From contig OY781436.1 of NCBI GenBank assembly GCA_963676875.1, positions 930,001-994,000 of the forward strand: DNA of 64,000 nt, in the 5' to 3' direction. Shown here piece after piece: positions 18,261 through 27,688 of the stretch; positions within the stretch are counted from its first letter, which is position 1, and each line of letters begins with the position of its first letter. Source of the DNA: UBA6244 sp963676875 (GTDB taxonomy: Bacteria; Bacteroidota; Bacteroidia; Bacteroidales; F082). The translations under genes were made by a program, and so were the position numbers. Below the pieces are notes generated by a model, which did no database searches, was not told where the DNA came from, and saw only the letters and a list, made by a program, of their open reading frames with translations.

Positions 18261-20078
18261 TTATTTCACCAACATCTTTTTGGTAATGGAGGCATTGTCC
18301 ATGGAAATGGTATAAAAATATAATCCTGAATCAAAATTATCCACATTCAGTTCAAAGTGGCGTGCACCTAATGAACTGGCTGTTTGAACTTCAGAATACA
18401 CTACCTGTCCTAACACGTTGTGGACAGTCATCTCTATGTTTCCTGTTTTCTTCACATTTACATAAACAGAGGTATTGCCAACGGCAGGGTTAGGTACGTT
18501 TTGGCCTACTTCAAAAGGAGCCACTTCAATGCTATTGATACCAACATGAAGCGGGATAGTCAGATCCACAATGGCATTATCGATGGGATCGTGACCTTCG
18601 TAACGTTGGTTAATGCCCGGCATATTACTGGTTTGGTAAATGGTATGAATATCATTTCCAACGGTAGGTGAACTGGATGGGAAAACACATTCGCTGAAGA
18701 TATGGAATACATCTCCGGTGTAATCGGTTGGTGTACTCCACTGTCCATCACCTTCGGATACGGTTCCCCAGATATGACGGTAGTTAAATTCAGAATTATC
18801 AAACCCAAGGCTTACACCACCGTACTGAGCATAGATAAACCCATCATGACAAACCAACTGAGGCATGGAGGTGAGCGCAGCCTGATAGGTAGCAACCCCA
18901 ACAATGGTGTCATCACCATTGTCCTGAACCCTTGCCAGCAAATAACCATTGGCTTCCAGGTTATCCAGATCGAATACATCGCTACCAATCATGGCACTGT
19001 CGAGGGGAGGCATATCTTCGTTCCAGTATATCATACCATCGGTGTAAGGATAATATGAGGTGGTACCACTGCCATCGGAAGCATGCAGCATACGGCCAAA
19101 AGCCACATGAACTTTACCTTCTGCATCAATGGCGGCAGCATTGTAGGAGTCTCCACCACCAAAGCGAGGAAGCACTTGTGTTCCATCGAAGAAAGGCTCT
19201 GGACTGTTGTAGAAAGGAAGTCTTTCCCAGTTATCGCCATTATCAGTCGATTTCATTACGACACCATCCATAAATCCACCAAAAGCCACAAAAGCAATGG
19301 TTTCGCCTACAGGTGTGGCAAAGCAATACTCATCACCACCATATCCAGTAGTATAATCGGGACCTACACCGTCAAGTACTACGTTTTCCGGATCCCAGGT
19401 AACACCACCATCATTAGAACGTGAATAGTATAGTGGAGAATCTTGTCCGGCAAATACTTCATCAAAAAGGGTGGCAATTACATGAATGGTTTCATGATTT
19501 TCGCCGGAAGTAACCATGCGAGGCCATGTTAACCCACCAGTTGCTGCAGGACCATAAAGTGTAAAAGTATTCCAATCGCCTTCACCTTTAACGGGACGCC
19601 AGCTAAACAACAAACCATCAGCAGAGGTGTGTACACAAATAATTTCCCCGGTTTCTCCGTAAGGTGCTACCGCAGGCCAACCAACACGTTCGCCTTCAAC
19701 TCTTTCAGTAGGAACAGGACCCCAAGAGGTGCCATCATAATAGTTATATCCTGTACCACGTTCAGCGAAAGAAGCCGGCACAAACCCCATAGTCCATACG
19801 GCATTCATTGTTCCGTCGGGAAACATGTAGGCACGATGTTGCATGGTAGCATTACTTTGAAGATCGTAAACGGTATTACCAATTACTACGTCGGCAGCAC
19901 GATCATTACCTGCGTATGGACTAACAGTGATATCCGTAAAAGTAGTAGCATCTTTTACGGGCTCCATTTTTTGCATGGAAATCTGTTGCAGCCTGTCCTT
20001 TTGTTTCATCAAGGCATTTTGCCCAAACACGGTATACCCAAAGGCAAACACCAAAATAAATAGTAAAGTTTTTTTCAT
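18261..20078 (-). CDS. Secreted Asp-box (BNR) propeller-like protein, T9SS type A tail (paralogue D)
   Basis: Most divergent of the four, 605 aa. Signal peptide of about 19 residues (ending VFGQ); the mature start differs from A-C (no WYKTV). The core keeps SRSNDGGVTW, KSTDNGDNW and GGGDSYNAAAIDAEGKVHVAFGR. The tail begins VGQNVPNPAVGNTSVYV and ends SITKKMLVK, again a type A sorting domain. It is probably an older duplicate. Own promoter and terminator. Confidence 0.86.
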   Translation of the reverse strand: MKKTLLFILVFAFGYTVFGQNALMKQKDRLQQISMQKMEPVKDATTFTDITVSPYAGNDRAADVVIGNTVYDLQSNATMQHRAYMFPDGTMNAVWTMGFVPASFAERGTGYNYYDGTSWGPVPTERVEGERVGWPAVAPYGETGEIICVHTSADGLLFSWRPVKGEGDWNTFTLYGPAATGGLTWPRMVTSGENHETIHVIATLFDEVFAGQDSPLYYSRSNDGGVTWDPENVVLDGVGPDYTTGYGGDEYCFATPVGETIAFVAFGGFMDGVVMKSTDNGDNWERLPFYNSPEPFFDGTQVLPRFGGGDSYNAAAIDAEGKVHVAFGRMLHASDGSGTTSYYPYTDGMIYWNEDMPPLDSAMIGSDVFDLDNLEANGYLLARVQDNGDDTIVGVATYQAALTSMPQLVCHDGFIYAQYGGVSLGFDNSEFNYRHIWGTVSEGDGQWSTPTDYTGDVFHIFSECVFPSSSPTVGNDIHTIYQTSNMPGINQRYEGHDPIDNAIVDLTIPLHVGINSIEVAPFEVGQNVPNPAVGNTSVYVNVKKTGNIEMTVHNVLGQVVYSEVQTASSLGARHFELNVDNFDSGLYFYTISMDNASITKKMLVK

Positions 20079-20113
20079 TGTGATAGAGTTTAATTATTAA
20101 ATTGATCAGTCAG

Positions 20114-20145
20114 CGAAGATAAAATGTTTCACATTAAAAAGCAAA
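20114..20145 (-). promoter_or_regulatory. Promoter of paralogue D
   Basis: Minus strand TTTG (20142-20145), 20-base gap, TATCTTCG (20114-20121; one mismatch to TAnnTTTG), 35 bases before the ATG. Same spacing as the rplM promoter. Confidence 0.55.
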
Positions 20146-20195
20146 CCAAGAACACATTAATAAAAACCAATTGAACACAAACGACTTTATCAGGC

Positions 20196-20230
20196 ACAAA
20201 AAAACCCCCATTTAGAAATGAGGGCTTTTA
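20196..20230 (-). terminator. Terminator of the DsbD-like gene
   Basis: AAAACCCCCATTT, loop AGAA, then ATGAGGGCTTTTA: an imperfect stem with A/T tracts on both sides, 17 bases after the DsbD-like stop. Confidence 0.65.
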
Positions 20231-20246
20231 TTTTATTGGATAGATA

Positions 20247-22268
20247 TTAATTGATCTCAGACACGCTTTTCCCTTCCTTAAAGTTTTTAACTCCGGTGTT
20301 CAGGAAGTTAACAAACTCATTTACATCCAAATTGTAAGCCCGTGGGGTAGCCAATACCTGGCCTTCGAGACCCAGTAACACATAATAGGGTTGGGCATTC
20401 ATACCAAATTTTGATTTCTGAAAGTCAAAGTTTTTGGCTCCAAGGGTTTTCTTAATCTTGCCGTCGTAGGTGGAAGTGTACCACTCATCTTCGGGCAGTT
20501 CAATCTTTTTATCGTCCACGTACATGGCCACCACGATGTATTTTTCACGCAGGATTTTCAACACTTTGGGATCGGACCACACATTGGATTCCATTTCGCG
20601 GCAATTGACACAACCATGTCCGGTAAAATCGATAAACAAGGGTTTGTTTTGCTGTTTGGCGCAAGCCAATGCCTGATCGAAATCGAAATAACCTTCCAAT
20701 CCATGGGGCAGGTGCAGAGTTTCCTGATATTTGGGAGTTTCGCAAAGCTCTTTGGGTTCGTTGCTTCCCGATGACCCCGAATAAAGTTTTACATTGTCGC
20801 GAATTACGCCATTGAGGTCGAAATCGTGGGTGGTGAGTGGGGGTGTCCATCCCGAAAGGGCTTTTAACGGTGCACCAAACATGCCGGGAATGAGGTACAT
20901 AACGAAAGTAAAGGTGATAATGGCCAATATCAGACGGGGCACACCCAGGTAGGGCAAATCGCTATCGTGGGAGAATTTGATTTTTCCCAGCAAATACAAG
21001 CCCATAACGGTAAAGATGGCGATCCAGAGTGCCAGATAAATTTCTCTGTCGAGAATACCCCAATGGTAGGTCTGGTCGGCTACCGATAAAAATTTTAATC
21101 CAAGTGCCAGCTCAATGAAACCGATGACCACTTTCACAGAATTGAGCCAACCACCTGATTTGGGCAATTTATCCAAAGCCGCCGGAAAAATGGCAAACAG
21201 GGTAAAGGGAATGGCAAAAGCCAGCGAAAATCCGAGCATTCCGACGATGGGCAGAATTACCTCGCCTTTGGTTGAAAGGGCCAAAATGGTACCTGCGATG
21301 GGAGCGGTACACGAAAATGAAACCAGTACCAAGGTAAAAGCCATAAAGAAAGCACCAATATAACCACCTTTATCGGCTTGTTTATCAGAGCTGTTCACCA
21401 ACCACGAAGGCAATACAATTTCGAACATGCCGAAAAAGGAAGCTGCAAATACCGTGAACAGAGCAAAAAAGAAAATATTTGGTAACCAGTGGGTACTCAG
21501 CCAGTTGGTAAACGACTCACCCAGCGTAACAGCCACAATGGTTCCAACAAAAACGTATATTAACACGATAGAAATGCCATAAACGATGGCTTTGGTGATG
21601 GATTTGGACTTGTTTTCGCTGCCATGCATGAAGTAGGAAACCGTAAGGGGAATCATGGGATAAATGCATGGGGTAAGCAAGGCGATTAATCCACCGCCGA
21701 GGGCGCCAAAGAAAAAGGCCCACAACGACATGGTTTTGTATTTATCGAGGTCGTCGTTGGCTGCCGAAACCGAGGCTTCGTCAGAAGTAGCTTCATTGGT
21801 GGTTTGGGCTACTTTTTCGTCGCCCAGCACAAAGCTAAACTCCACATCTTCAGGAGGGAGACATCGGGTATCGTCGCAGCACATGTAGTTGAGAAAACCA
21901 CTAACAGTAGCACCGGGTGAATTGATTTTTACCCTTTGTTTGAAAACCGCTTCGTTGGCGAAATATTTGAGCACCATTTCGAAGTTGGGGTCGTACTCTT
22001 CAATAACGGCACTGCTTTCGGTAACTGAACCTTCGACAGTGTAATCTGCACTTTCGTTAAAAGTAAAAGTGGTGGCAGGTGGTGACATGGGAATATCCTG
22101 CGAATATAAATGCCAATGCATGTCGATGGTGGCTTTAAAAACCAGATCGTACTCGGTATCGCTCACTTTTTCGTAGGAAAAATTCCATTTTACAGGCTCC
22201 AGAATCTGTGCTTGCAGGTGAGTGAAAAAAGCCATCACCATCATCAAACTTAAAATACGTCCCTTCAT
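20247..22268 (-). CDS. dsbD: DsbD-family thiol:disulfide interchange protein
   Basis: Inner-membrane protein that carries reducing electrons from cytoplasmic thioredoxin to periplasmic proteins. The 673 aa product has all three DsbD parts: signal peptide plus an N-terminal periplasmic domain with CCDDTRCLPP (about 129-138); a membrane domain from about residue 165 with a Cys in each half, TPCIYPMIP (near 200) and SFSCTAPIAG (near 319); and a C-terminal thioredoxin-like domain with the CVNC active site (near 552). Length and order are typical of full DsbD. Monocistronic by its flanking terminator and -7 box. It could serve cytochrome maturation or repair of oxidised exported proteins. Confidence 0.93.
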   Translation of the reverse strand: MKGRILSLMMVMAFFTHLQAQILEPVKWNFSYEKVSDTEYDLVFKATIDMHWHLYSQDIPMSPPATTFTFNESADYTVEGSVTESSAVIEEYDPNFEMVLKYFANEAVFKQRVKINSPGATVSGFLNYMCCDDTRCLPPEDVEFSFVLGDEKVAQTTNEATSDEASVSAANDDLDKYKTMSLWAFFFGALGGGLIALLTPCIYPMIPLTVSYFMHGSENKSKSITKAIVYGISIVLIYVFVGTIVAVTLGESFTNWLSTHWLPNIFFFALFTVFAASFFGMFEIVLPSWLVNSSDKQADKGGYIGAFFMAFTLVLVSFSCTAPIAGTILALSTKGEVILPIVGMLGFSLAFAIPFTLFAIFPAALDKLPKSGGWLNSVKVVIGFIELALGLKFLSVADQTYHWGILDREIYLALWIAIFTVMGLYLLGKIKFSHDSDLPYLGVPRLILAIITFTFVMYLIPGMFGAPLKALSGWTPPLTTHDFDLNGVIRDNVKLYSGSSGSNEPKELCETPKYQETLHLPHGLEGYFDFDQALACAKQQNKPLFIDFTGHGCVNCREMESNVWSDPKVLKILREKYIVVAMYVDDKKIELPEDEWYTSTYDGKIKKTLGAKNFDFQKSKFGMNAQPYYVLLGLEGQVLATPRAYNLDVNEFVNFLNTGVKNFKEGKSVSEIN

Positions 22269-22307
22269 TTCTGTATCTATCTTAATTAAATCTTAATAAA
22301 TCGACTG

Positions 22308-22315
22308 CAAAAATA
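22308..22315 (-). promoter_or_regulatory. Possible -7 box of the DsbD-like gene
   Basis: Minus strand TATTTTTG, 39 bases before the ATG; no convincing -33. Confidence 0.45.
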
Positions 22316-22398
22316 ACATCATTTATTTAGACAGCTTTCCATATTTGCCTCCTTTGACAACCTTTAACAATAAAATGTTGCAGGAAACCATAAAAGAC

Positions 22399-22422
22399 CT
22401 GACAGGTTTCGAAACCTGTCAG
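22399..22422. repeat. CCTGACAGG palindromic repeat, copy 1 (contains the tilS stop)
   Basis: CTGACAGGTTTC and its exact reverse complement GAAACCTGTCAG form a perfect 24-base palindrome. The tilS stop codon TGA (22419-22421) lies inside it. Three further copies occur at 29465, 29771 and 47255. Confidence 0.85.
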
Positions 22423-23771
22423 ATCTCCGGCAATAACTGAACGCTGAATATTTTTTTTGTTTTTGGGGTAACGGATGCCCCCGAAGCAGCACGGTATCCC
22501 ACCACCCAAATAATTTCCTCACCCGACGTCAAGACATAAACCCGCTCTTTCTCAATTACATCTACCTTGGCGTCGATGAGAAAATCGCTTACCAGACGAC
22601 TTCCTTTCATGCCAAAGGGTTGAAACCGGTCGCCATGCTTCCATTTGCGCAACATGAGTGGAAATTCCAATCGGTCCAAATCGAAGAGGGCAGTGTCAGG
22701 ATGGACCTTGAGGTCGGACACCTCTTTTATGTCCATCATTTGGATAGAGAGATTCAGCGGCGAATGAAAATTTTGGGATTCTGCATATATCAACCCCTCC
22801 TCAGAAATGGGTTGGTCCTGTCGTGGCACAATAATCAACGTGGAACGATCGATGACCATTTTATACTTGTCAGAGAAAAATTTCCTGCCACTTTCGTGAT
22901 TTGTAATCGCCTCAGCAGCAGACTGTATCACTTCCCTGTTGAAGCCGAAATCTGCCAAAAGATAGTGCAACCATGTGTTCAAAGGAGTTAAGTACCGTAT
23001 ATCACTCAGAGAAACCCTCAACTCCTCTCCCACTCTGTGAAAAAGCAGATTTTGTCGTTCTGAAATCATCTGCTGTATCATGACATCTGTTTCTCGCAGA
23101 TGCGACATGACTAACGAAATGGCATCCATAAAACCGGGCAGCACCTCTTCTGCCTTGGGCAACAAATGGTGTCTGATACGATTACGGAGGTAGTAATCGC
23201 TACTATTTGATGAATCGTTGCGACAAACTAACTTATTTATGTTGGCATAGTCTTCAATTTCCTGACGAGTAGCAAACAACAATGGACGAATAATTTTTTC
23301 CCGCCTGACGGGTATTCCTGCCAAACCCCGGATACCTGATCGTCGTTGCAAGTTGATAAAAAAAGTTTCGGCCTGGTCGTCGGCATGGTGCGCAACTGCA
23401 ATTTTTGTAAATCCATGTTGTTGTGCGAGTTCCTCGAAAAAGGTGTAACGCAAATCGCGTGCAGCTACCTGGGTACTCAGTTGATTTGTTTGGGCATATT
23501 GAGCCGTATCCACTTTTTGAACAAATACCTCAACACCCAGTTGATGAGCCAGCTTTCGCACAAATGCCTCATCATCGTCGGATTCCTGTGCCCTGAGTTG
23601 GAAATTCATGTGGGCAATGGCAAAGGGCCAACCGGTTTTTTGTATAAGTTGCGATAGAACCACCGAATCGGCACCACCACTCACGGTAACAAGAACTTTG
23701 TCGGATACCGACACGAGTTGGTGTTGGCCGACGAAGGCAACAAAACGGCTATAAAGGTCAGATTCCATCAT
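22419..23771 (-). CDS. tilS: TilS, tRNA(Ile)-lysidine synthetase
   Basis: Modifies C34 of the CAU-anticodon tRNA-Ile to lysidine so that it reads AUA. The N-type ATP-pyrophosphatase P-loop is SGGADS at residues 31-36, followed by IAVAHHADDQAETFFINL and GIRGLAGIPVRREKIIRPLL, typical of TilS. The C-terminal part holds the MLRKWKHGDRFQPFGMKGSR segment and the TilS C-terminal domain. 450 aa is a usual length. Stop TGA lies within a palindromic repeat, so the last residues could have been altered by repeat insertion. It begins 9 bases after the delta' gene, forming an operon with it. Confidence 0.95.
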   Translation of the reverse strand: MMESDLYSRFVAFVGQHQLVSVSDKVLVTVSGGADSVVLSQLIQKTGWPFAIAHMNFQLRAQESDDDEAFVRKLAHQLGVEVFVQKVDTAQYAQTNQLSTQVAARDLRYTFFEELAQQHGFTKIAVAHHADDQAETFFINLQRRSGIRGLAGIPVRREKIIRPLLFATRQEIEDYANINKLVCRNDSSNSSDYYLRNRIRHHLLPKAEEVLPGFMDAISLVMSHLRETDVMIQQMISERQNLLFHRVGEELRVSLSDIRYLTPLNTWLHYLLADFGFNREVIQSAAEAITNHESGRKFFSDKYKMVIDRSTLIIVPRQDQPISEEGLIYAESQNFHSPLNLSIQMMDIKEVSDLKVHPDTALFDLDRLEFPLMLRKWKHGDRFQPFGMKGSRLVSDFLIDAKVDVIEKERVYVLTSGEEIIWVVGYRAASGASVTPKTKKIFSVQLLPEI

Positions 23772-23780
23772 AAGTCCAGA

Positions 23781-24941
23781 TTAGCCCGACGTTGATTTCA
23801 CATATTTGCCACCGGCGGCCATCAAATCCACCAATTGAAAACTCAGGTCGGAGAAAAGGATTCCGGCATGTGCATTTCGTTCGATGTGGTAAATGGCTTC
23901 GTTGATGAGCTCGTACATTTGCAACTGGTTGGCCGGGTTGATATATGGTGCAAAATTTTGTGCAAAGGTCAACTCTTCTCCTGTACTCTTAACCCATTGG
24001 TCGTTGTCGTGGTTGAGTGAAAGGCTATTGTGCATGGCCTCCAGGGCATATTTCAGGAAGTTCTTTTGTTTTTCCCTACCCAGTTTTACCAAATCCTGAT
24101 TAAATTTATGAAGCTGTGTATAATTTCCCGGTTTAAAACACAGGCGAAGCCATTGGCGGTACAAAAGGAAATTGGCGAGTGCGTCGTCGGCATTGTTCAC
24201 AATATCCAGGGCCGCATTGATGTTGCCATGACTTTGAAGGGCAGCTGAATGTGCCAAAGTTGGCTCGGTTTGGTGGGCCACAAGCCACTGTTGAACCTCA
24301 TCATCAGTAAGTTTGGGGACTTTCACCAACTGGGCACGGGAGCGCACGGTGGGCAATAAGAGTTCGTAACGCTCGGCTACCAGCAGGATCAGTGTGTTGG
24401 CAGGGGGTTCTTCCAGGGTTTTGAGCAGCTTGTTGGAGGCCGATTCGTGAAGTTTTTCCACCATCCAAACTACGATGACCTTATATTTACCTTCATAGGC
24501 TTTGAGAGTCATTTTGCTGATAATGTCGGCTGCATCTCGAACATATATAGTTCCTTGCTTGTTGCCGACACCAAGAAAATCGTACCATCCGTTTTGGGTG
24601 GCATATCCCTGTTTTTTAATGAGGTATTCTCTCCATTCTGTCAACATCAGCTTGGATTCCGGTTCCTTTTTTATGTAGTTGGTGGTGGTGGTTGGAAAAT
24701 AAAAATGAAGGTCGGGATGGGCCAACTTTTGAAATTTCTTACAGGATGGACAGGTGCCACAGCTATCGGTCTCGGTTGGATGGGCACAATTGACATATTG
24801 GGCAAAAGCAATGGCCAGGGGCAGTGCTCCAGAGCCTTCGGGACCCAGAAACATTTGGGTATGAGCCAAACGACCGCGCTTGTAGCTGGTGAGCAATCTT
24901 TCTTTTACTTCCTGTTGACCAATGACTTCGTTGAATTGCAT
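23781..24941 (-). CDS. holB: DNA polymerase III subunit delta' (clamp loader)
   Basis: AAA+ clamp-loader protein of 386 aa. It begins MQFNEVIGQQEVKERLL, as delta' and DnaX proteins do. The Walker A position is GPEGSGALPLA (residues 33-43) with Ala where ATP-binding homologues have Lys, in keeping with a stator-type delta' that need not hydrolyse ATP. A zinc-binding set follows: Cys52, Cys61, Cys64 and Cys67. LLKTLEEPPANTLILLVAERYELLLPTVRSR covers the SRC-like arginine finger region (TVRSRAQ). The ATG is preceded by a TATCTTTG -7 box. Confidence 0.92.
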   Translation of the reverse strand: MQFNEVIGQQEVKERLLTSYKRGRLAHTQMFLGPEGSGALPLAIAFAQYVNCAHPTETDSCGTCPSCKKFQKLAHPDLHFYFPTTTTNYIKKEPESKLMLTEWREYLIKKQGYATQNGWYDFLGVGNKQGTIYVRDAADIISKMTLKAYEGKYKVIVVWMVEKLHESASNKLLKTLEEPPANTLILLVAERYELLLPTVRSRAQLVKVPKLTDDEVQQWLVAHQTEPTLAHSAALQSHGNINAALDIVNNADDALANFLLYRQWLRLCFKPGNYTQLHKFNQDLVKLGREKQKNFLKYALEAMHNSLSLNHDNDQWVKSTGEELTFAQNFAPYINPANQLQMYELINEAIYHIERNAHAGILFSDLSFQLVDLMAAGGKYVKSTSG

Positions 24942-24961
24942 AGTGTATATTGTAGGGATGC

Positions 24962-24969
24962 CAAAGATA
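24962..24969 (-). promoter_or_regulatory. Possible -7 box of the delta'-tilS operon
   Basis: Minus strand TATCTTTG, 20 bases before the ATG at 24941; no clear -33. The repeat array at 25045-25478 lies just upstream. Confidence 0.45.
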
Positions 24970-25044
24970 AAAAAAAGTGGGGGAAGGGATTTGAAAATTT
25001 GAAGAATTGAATGTGGGATGATACGGAGGGGCGTAGTATACTCT

Positions 25045-25478
25045 TGATGCTGATTTGTGTTGGGGGACGCTGTTATTTTTTTAAACGCTGATTGGCGATG
25101 ATGGACGCTGCTATTTTTTTAGACGCTGATTGGCGATGATGGACGCTGCTATTTTTTTAGACGCTGATTGGCGATGATGGACGCTGATTTTTTTGGACGC
25201 TGATTTGCGCTGGGGGACGCTGATTTTTTTAGACGCTGATTTGCGCTGGTGGACGCTGTTTTTTCTTTTGGACGCTGATTGGCGCTGATGGACGCTGCTA
25301 TTTTTTTAGACGCTGATTGGCGCCGGGGGACGCTGATTTTTTTAGACGCTGATTAGGGATGATGGACGCTGCTATTTTTATTTTAGACGCTGATTGGGGA
25401 TGATGGACGCTGTTATTTTTTTAGACGCTGATTGGCGCTGGTGGACGCTGATTCGGGCTGATGAAAGCTGATTTTGTG
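25045..25478. repeat. GACGCTGAT repeat array 1
   Basis: Degenerate tandem repeat built from GACGCTGAT/GACGCTGCT words separated by T-rich runs and GGCGATGAT or GGCGCTGG. Three consecutive copies of a 38-base unit start at 25085, 25123 and 25161; later units are shorter and more variable. It fills most of the spacer between the delta' gene and the membrane protein gene. No ORF of note. The same word in reverse complement makes up array 2 (58938-59389). Confidence 0.93.
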
Positions 25479-25523
25479 CGGATAAATGGACTTAAAGGGG
25501 GTCAGGTCTTGAACAATAAACAT

Positions 25524-26345
25524 TTATAAAACATACATCTTCACAGCTGATACAGCCAACAAAACCACAATAATAAAGACGTACAGAACAATAGAAAACG
25601 TGTTTTTGAAGATGTAACGTGTGCCGGTTTTCGATAGTTTTAACTTGATTCTTGGATCGGCCCAGTTAAAGAAGGGAAGCACCACAAAACCCATCAGCAC
25701 AATTATAATGAGCCACGACCAGTACTGCCCTATCACAGCAAATGCAGCAATAATAAGGGTTCCAAGCATCCACGGACGAATAAAAACAAACTTTAGATAG
25801 GTACTGCGTTGAGAGGCTATACGGTGACTCATAGAGGCTTTCAAAAATAATTTCAGCCAAAAAGGTCGAAAATAAACGACCACGGCAAGAAAAATCAACG
25901 AAATGACCAGTCGGACCATGGGCGACATAAGAATGTTGGTAAAGGCATATCCAAAGTCATCGTAAAAAACCACGCCGGCCAACATCCCCATAGGAAGCAA
26001 GTGTATAAAAACAAAAGATATCCAGGTTAGAACCAACCGCATTTTCCATGTGAGCAACTTATTCTTCATGAGAATCCTGAGCACCAACAACCCCAGTAAA
26101 AAAAACACAAGGGGTCCAACAGAATAAACCAATATTACCTTTCCATCGGTCCAGTTACCGCGTGCTGCCTCCCCCAAAAGGTTTCCAAAAGGTTGATAAT
26201 CAAACTTGATGCGGATAAATTTCATGGCATAGGCCGTTTGCAGATTGATGACAAATCGGGCAAACAAGACGGTCAGTGTAAAAATAAAAGTGGAGAACCA
26301 CATCAGTTCTCGCTTGGTGCTTAGTGGGAAATTCAGGTCGTCCAA
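25524..26345 (-). CDS. Multi-pass membrane protein, unknown function
   Basis: Not recognised. The 273 aa product has about six or seven hydrophobic segments: near residues 15-35, 70-90, 100-125, 135-160, 180-220 and 245-270. A basic stretch (RIKLKLSKTGTRYIF) precedes the last one. No catalytic motif (no HExxH, no transporter signature) was seen. The start may be TTG at 26345, which keeps the polar MDDLNFPLSTKREL N-terminus, or ATG at 26303. It is flanked by the repeat array downstream and the divergent DUF1295 gene upstream. Confidence 0.75.
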   Translation of the reverse strand: MDDLNFPLSTKRELMWFSTFIFTLTVLFARFVINLQTAYAMKFIRIKFDYQPFGNLLGEAARGNWTDGKVILVYSVGPLVFFLLGLLVLRILMKNKLLTWKMRLVLTWISFVFIHLLPMGMLAGVVFYDDFGYAFTNILMSPMVRLVISLIFLAVVVYFRPFWLKLFLKASMSHRIASQRSTYLKFVFIRPWMLGTLIIAAFAVIGQYWSWLIIIVLMGFVVLPFFNWADPRIKLKLSKTGTRYIFKNTFSIVLYVFIIVVLLAVSAVKMYVL

Positions 26346-26562
26346 TTGTATAAAATTAGTAAGATAACTATAAATTTCTAGTCCAACATTCAGGCATTTG
26401 AATGGTTAGAAAAAGAAATTCAAAGATATTAATTTCTTCCAAAATTGAATAAAAAGGTTTGTCCAATCTGAATATGATATCCCATTCGCCTGAGCACCCA
26501 TTGAATCGGTCTTGGCGTTTCGATAATTGTTTGTAGTTTTATCCAGTAAAAAACCGGATCTT

Positions 26563-27489
26563 ATGAAAATCATTACTACTGCCATCATGCTGATTATCAC
26601 CCTGCTGATTGTACCTGTTTTTACCTGGTTGTTTGCGGAACCTCTGGGAGCCAACGAATGGAAGACGCTTGAGACCCTCCTGACCATAACAGGTGTAGCC
26701 ATCGCTTATAGTTTTGTGGTGGGTGAATTTTCAGGCAATAACAGTCAGGTGGACAAAATATGGAGTTTATTGCCCATCGTTTATGCCTGGGTGGTGGCAG
26801 ATGCAGCCAATTACTCTCCGCGACTGGTTTTGATGAGTGTATTGGTTACCGCTTGGGGATTGCGACTCACCTATAATTTTTCGAGGCACGGGGCTTATAG
26901 CTGGAAATTCTGGACAGGAAAAGAAGACTACCGGTGGGAGGTGTTGCGAAACAAAAAGGAATTTCAACCCAAGTGGAAATGGACACTGTTCAATTTGTTT
27001 TTCATCTCCGGATACCAAAACATACTGATTTTGCTCATTACCCTACCCACGATCATGGCCTTACAATTCAACGGAAGTCACTTGGGAATAATGGATTATG
27101 TGGCCACCGCCATGATGGTGTTTTTTATCATTTATGAAACCATTGCCGACCAGCAACATTGGAAATTTCAGCAAGCTAAATGGGCCTTGATCCACAACGA
27201 CAAACCGCTAACCGCTGCCTACAAAAAAGGGTTTTTAGACAAAGGATTGTGGGCATTGTCCCGGCATCCCAACTATTTTGCCGAGCAAGGCATTTGGATC
27301 AGCTTCTATCTTTTTAGCGTGGCGGCCTCAGGTCAATGGCTTAACTGGAGTATTGCCGGCTGCTTGCTGTTGGTGGTTTTATTTCAGGGCAGTTCCACTT
27401 TCAGCGAAGAAATCAGTGCCGGAAAGTATCCGGAATACGCCAACTACCAGAAACGTGTACCACGATTTTTTCCGTTGGGTAGAAAATAA
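26563..27489 (+). CDS. DUF1295 (steroid 5-alpha-reductase-like) membrane protein
   Basis: 308 aa from the ATG at 26563; the frame is open 12 codons further up, but the ATG directly precedes a hydrophobic segment as in relatives. Several membrane helices, and the diagnostic C-terminal segment LSRHPNYFAEQGIWISFYLFSV with the later FSEEISAGKYPEYANYQKRVPRFFP. DUF1295 belongs with the 5-alpha-reductase/isoprenylcysteine methyltransferase-like membrane enzymes; the real substrate is unknown. Monocistronic between the divergent membrane gene and a secreted protein gene. Confidence 0.9.
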   Translation: MKIITTAIMLIITLLIVPVFTWLFAEPLGANEWKTLETLLTITGVAIAYSFVVGEFSGNNSQVDKIWSLLPIVYAWVVADAANYSPRLVLMSVLVTAWGLRLTYNFSRHGAYSWKFWTGKEDYRWEVLRNKKEFQPKWKWTLFNLFFISGYQNILILLITLPTIMALQFNGSHLGIMDYVATAMMVFFIIYETIADQQHWKFQQAKWALIHNDKPLTAAYKKGFLDKGLWALSRHPNYFAEQGIWISFYLFSVAASGQWLNWSIAGCLLLVVLFQGSSTFSEEISAGKYPEYANYQKRVPRFFPLGRK

Positions 27490-27688
27490 ATCTTACCCGG
27501 CTTATCCCGGGGGAGCTCCGGTGACAAAAAAGCAGGCAAATGATTATTTATGAGAATTATCAGTATCCCGAATAGGGGTAAAACTCTTTTTAATTGTCAT
27601 AGATACATCACAAACAGTCGATTACCTTTCCGAAAAACAATTGCTTATATGTTTCATGGATTGGATTGATTTTTAAAACACGGAAACA

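Noticed and set aside
11829..20078. Annotation of the four paralogues as sialidases
   Set aside because: Asp boxes alone do not show sialidase activity, and the Arg triad and catalytic Tyr/Glu pair could not be identified.
22327..22509. Possible 60-aa gene overlapping the tilS end
   Set aside because: It overlaps tilS in another frame on the same strand and translates the palindromic repeat.
25045..25478. CRISPR array
   Set aside because: Repeat words are degenerate, spacing is irregular or exactly tandem, there are no unique spacers and no cas genes nearby.
27490..27688. Hidden small gene after the DUF1295 gene
   Set aside because: The only open frame is a short continuation in the wrong frame without start context; nothing recognisable.
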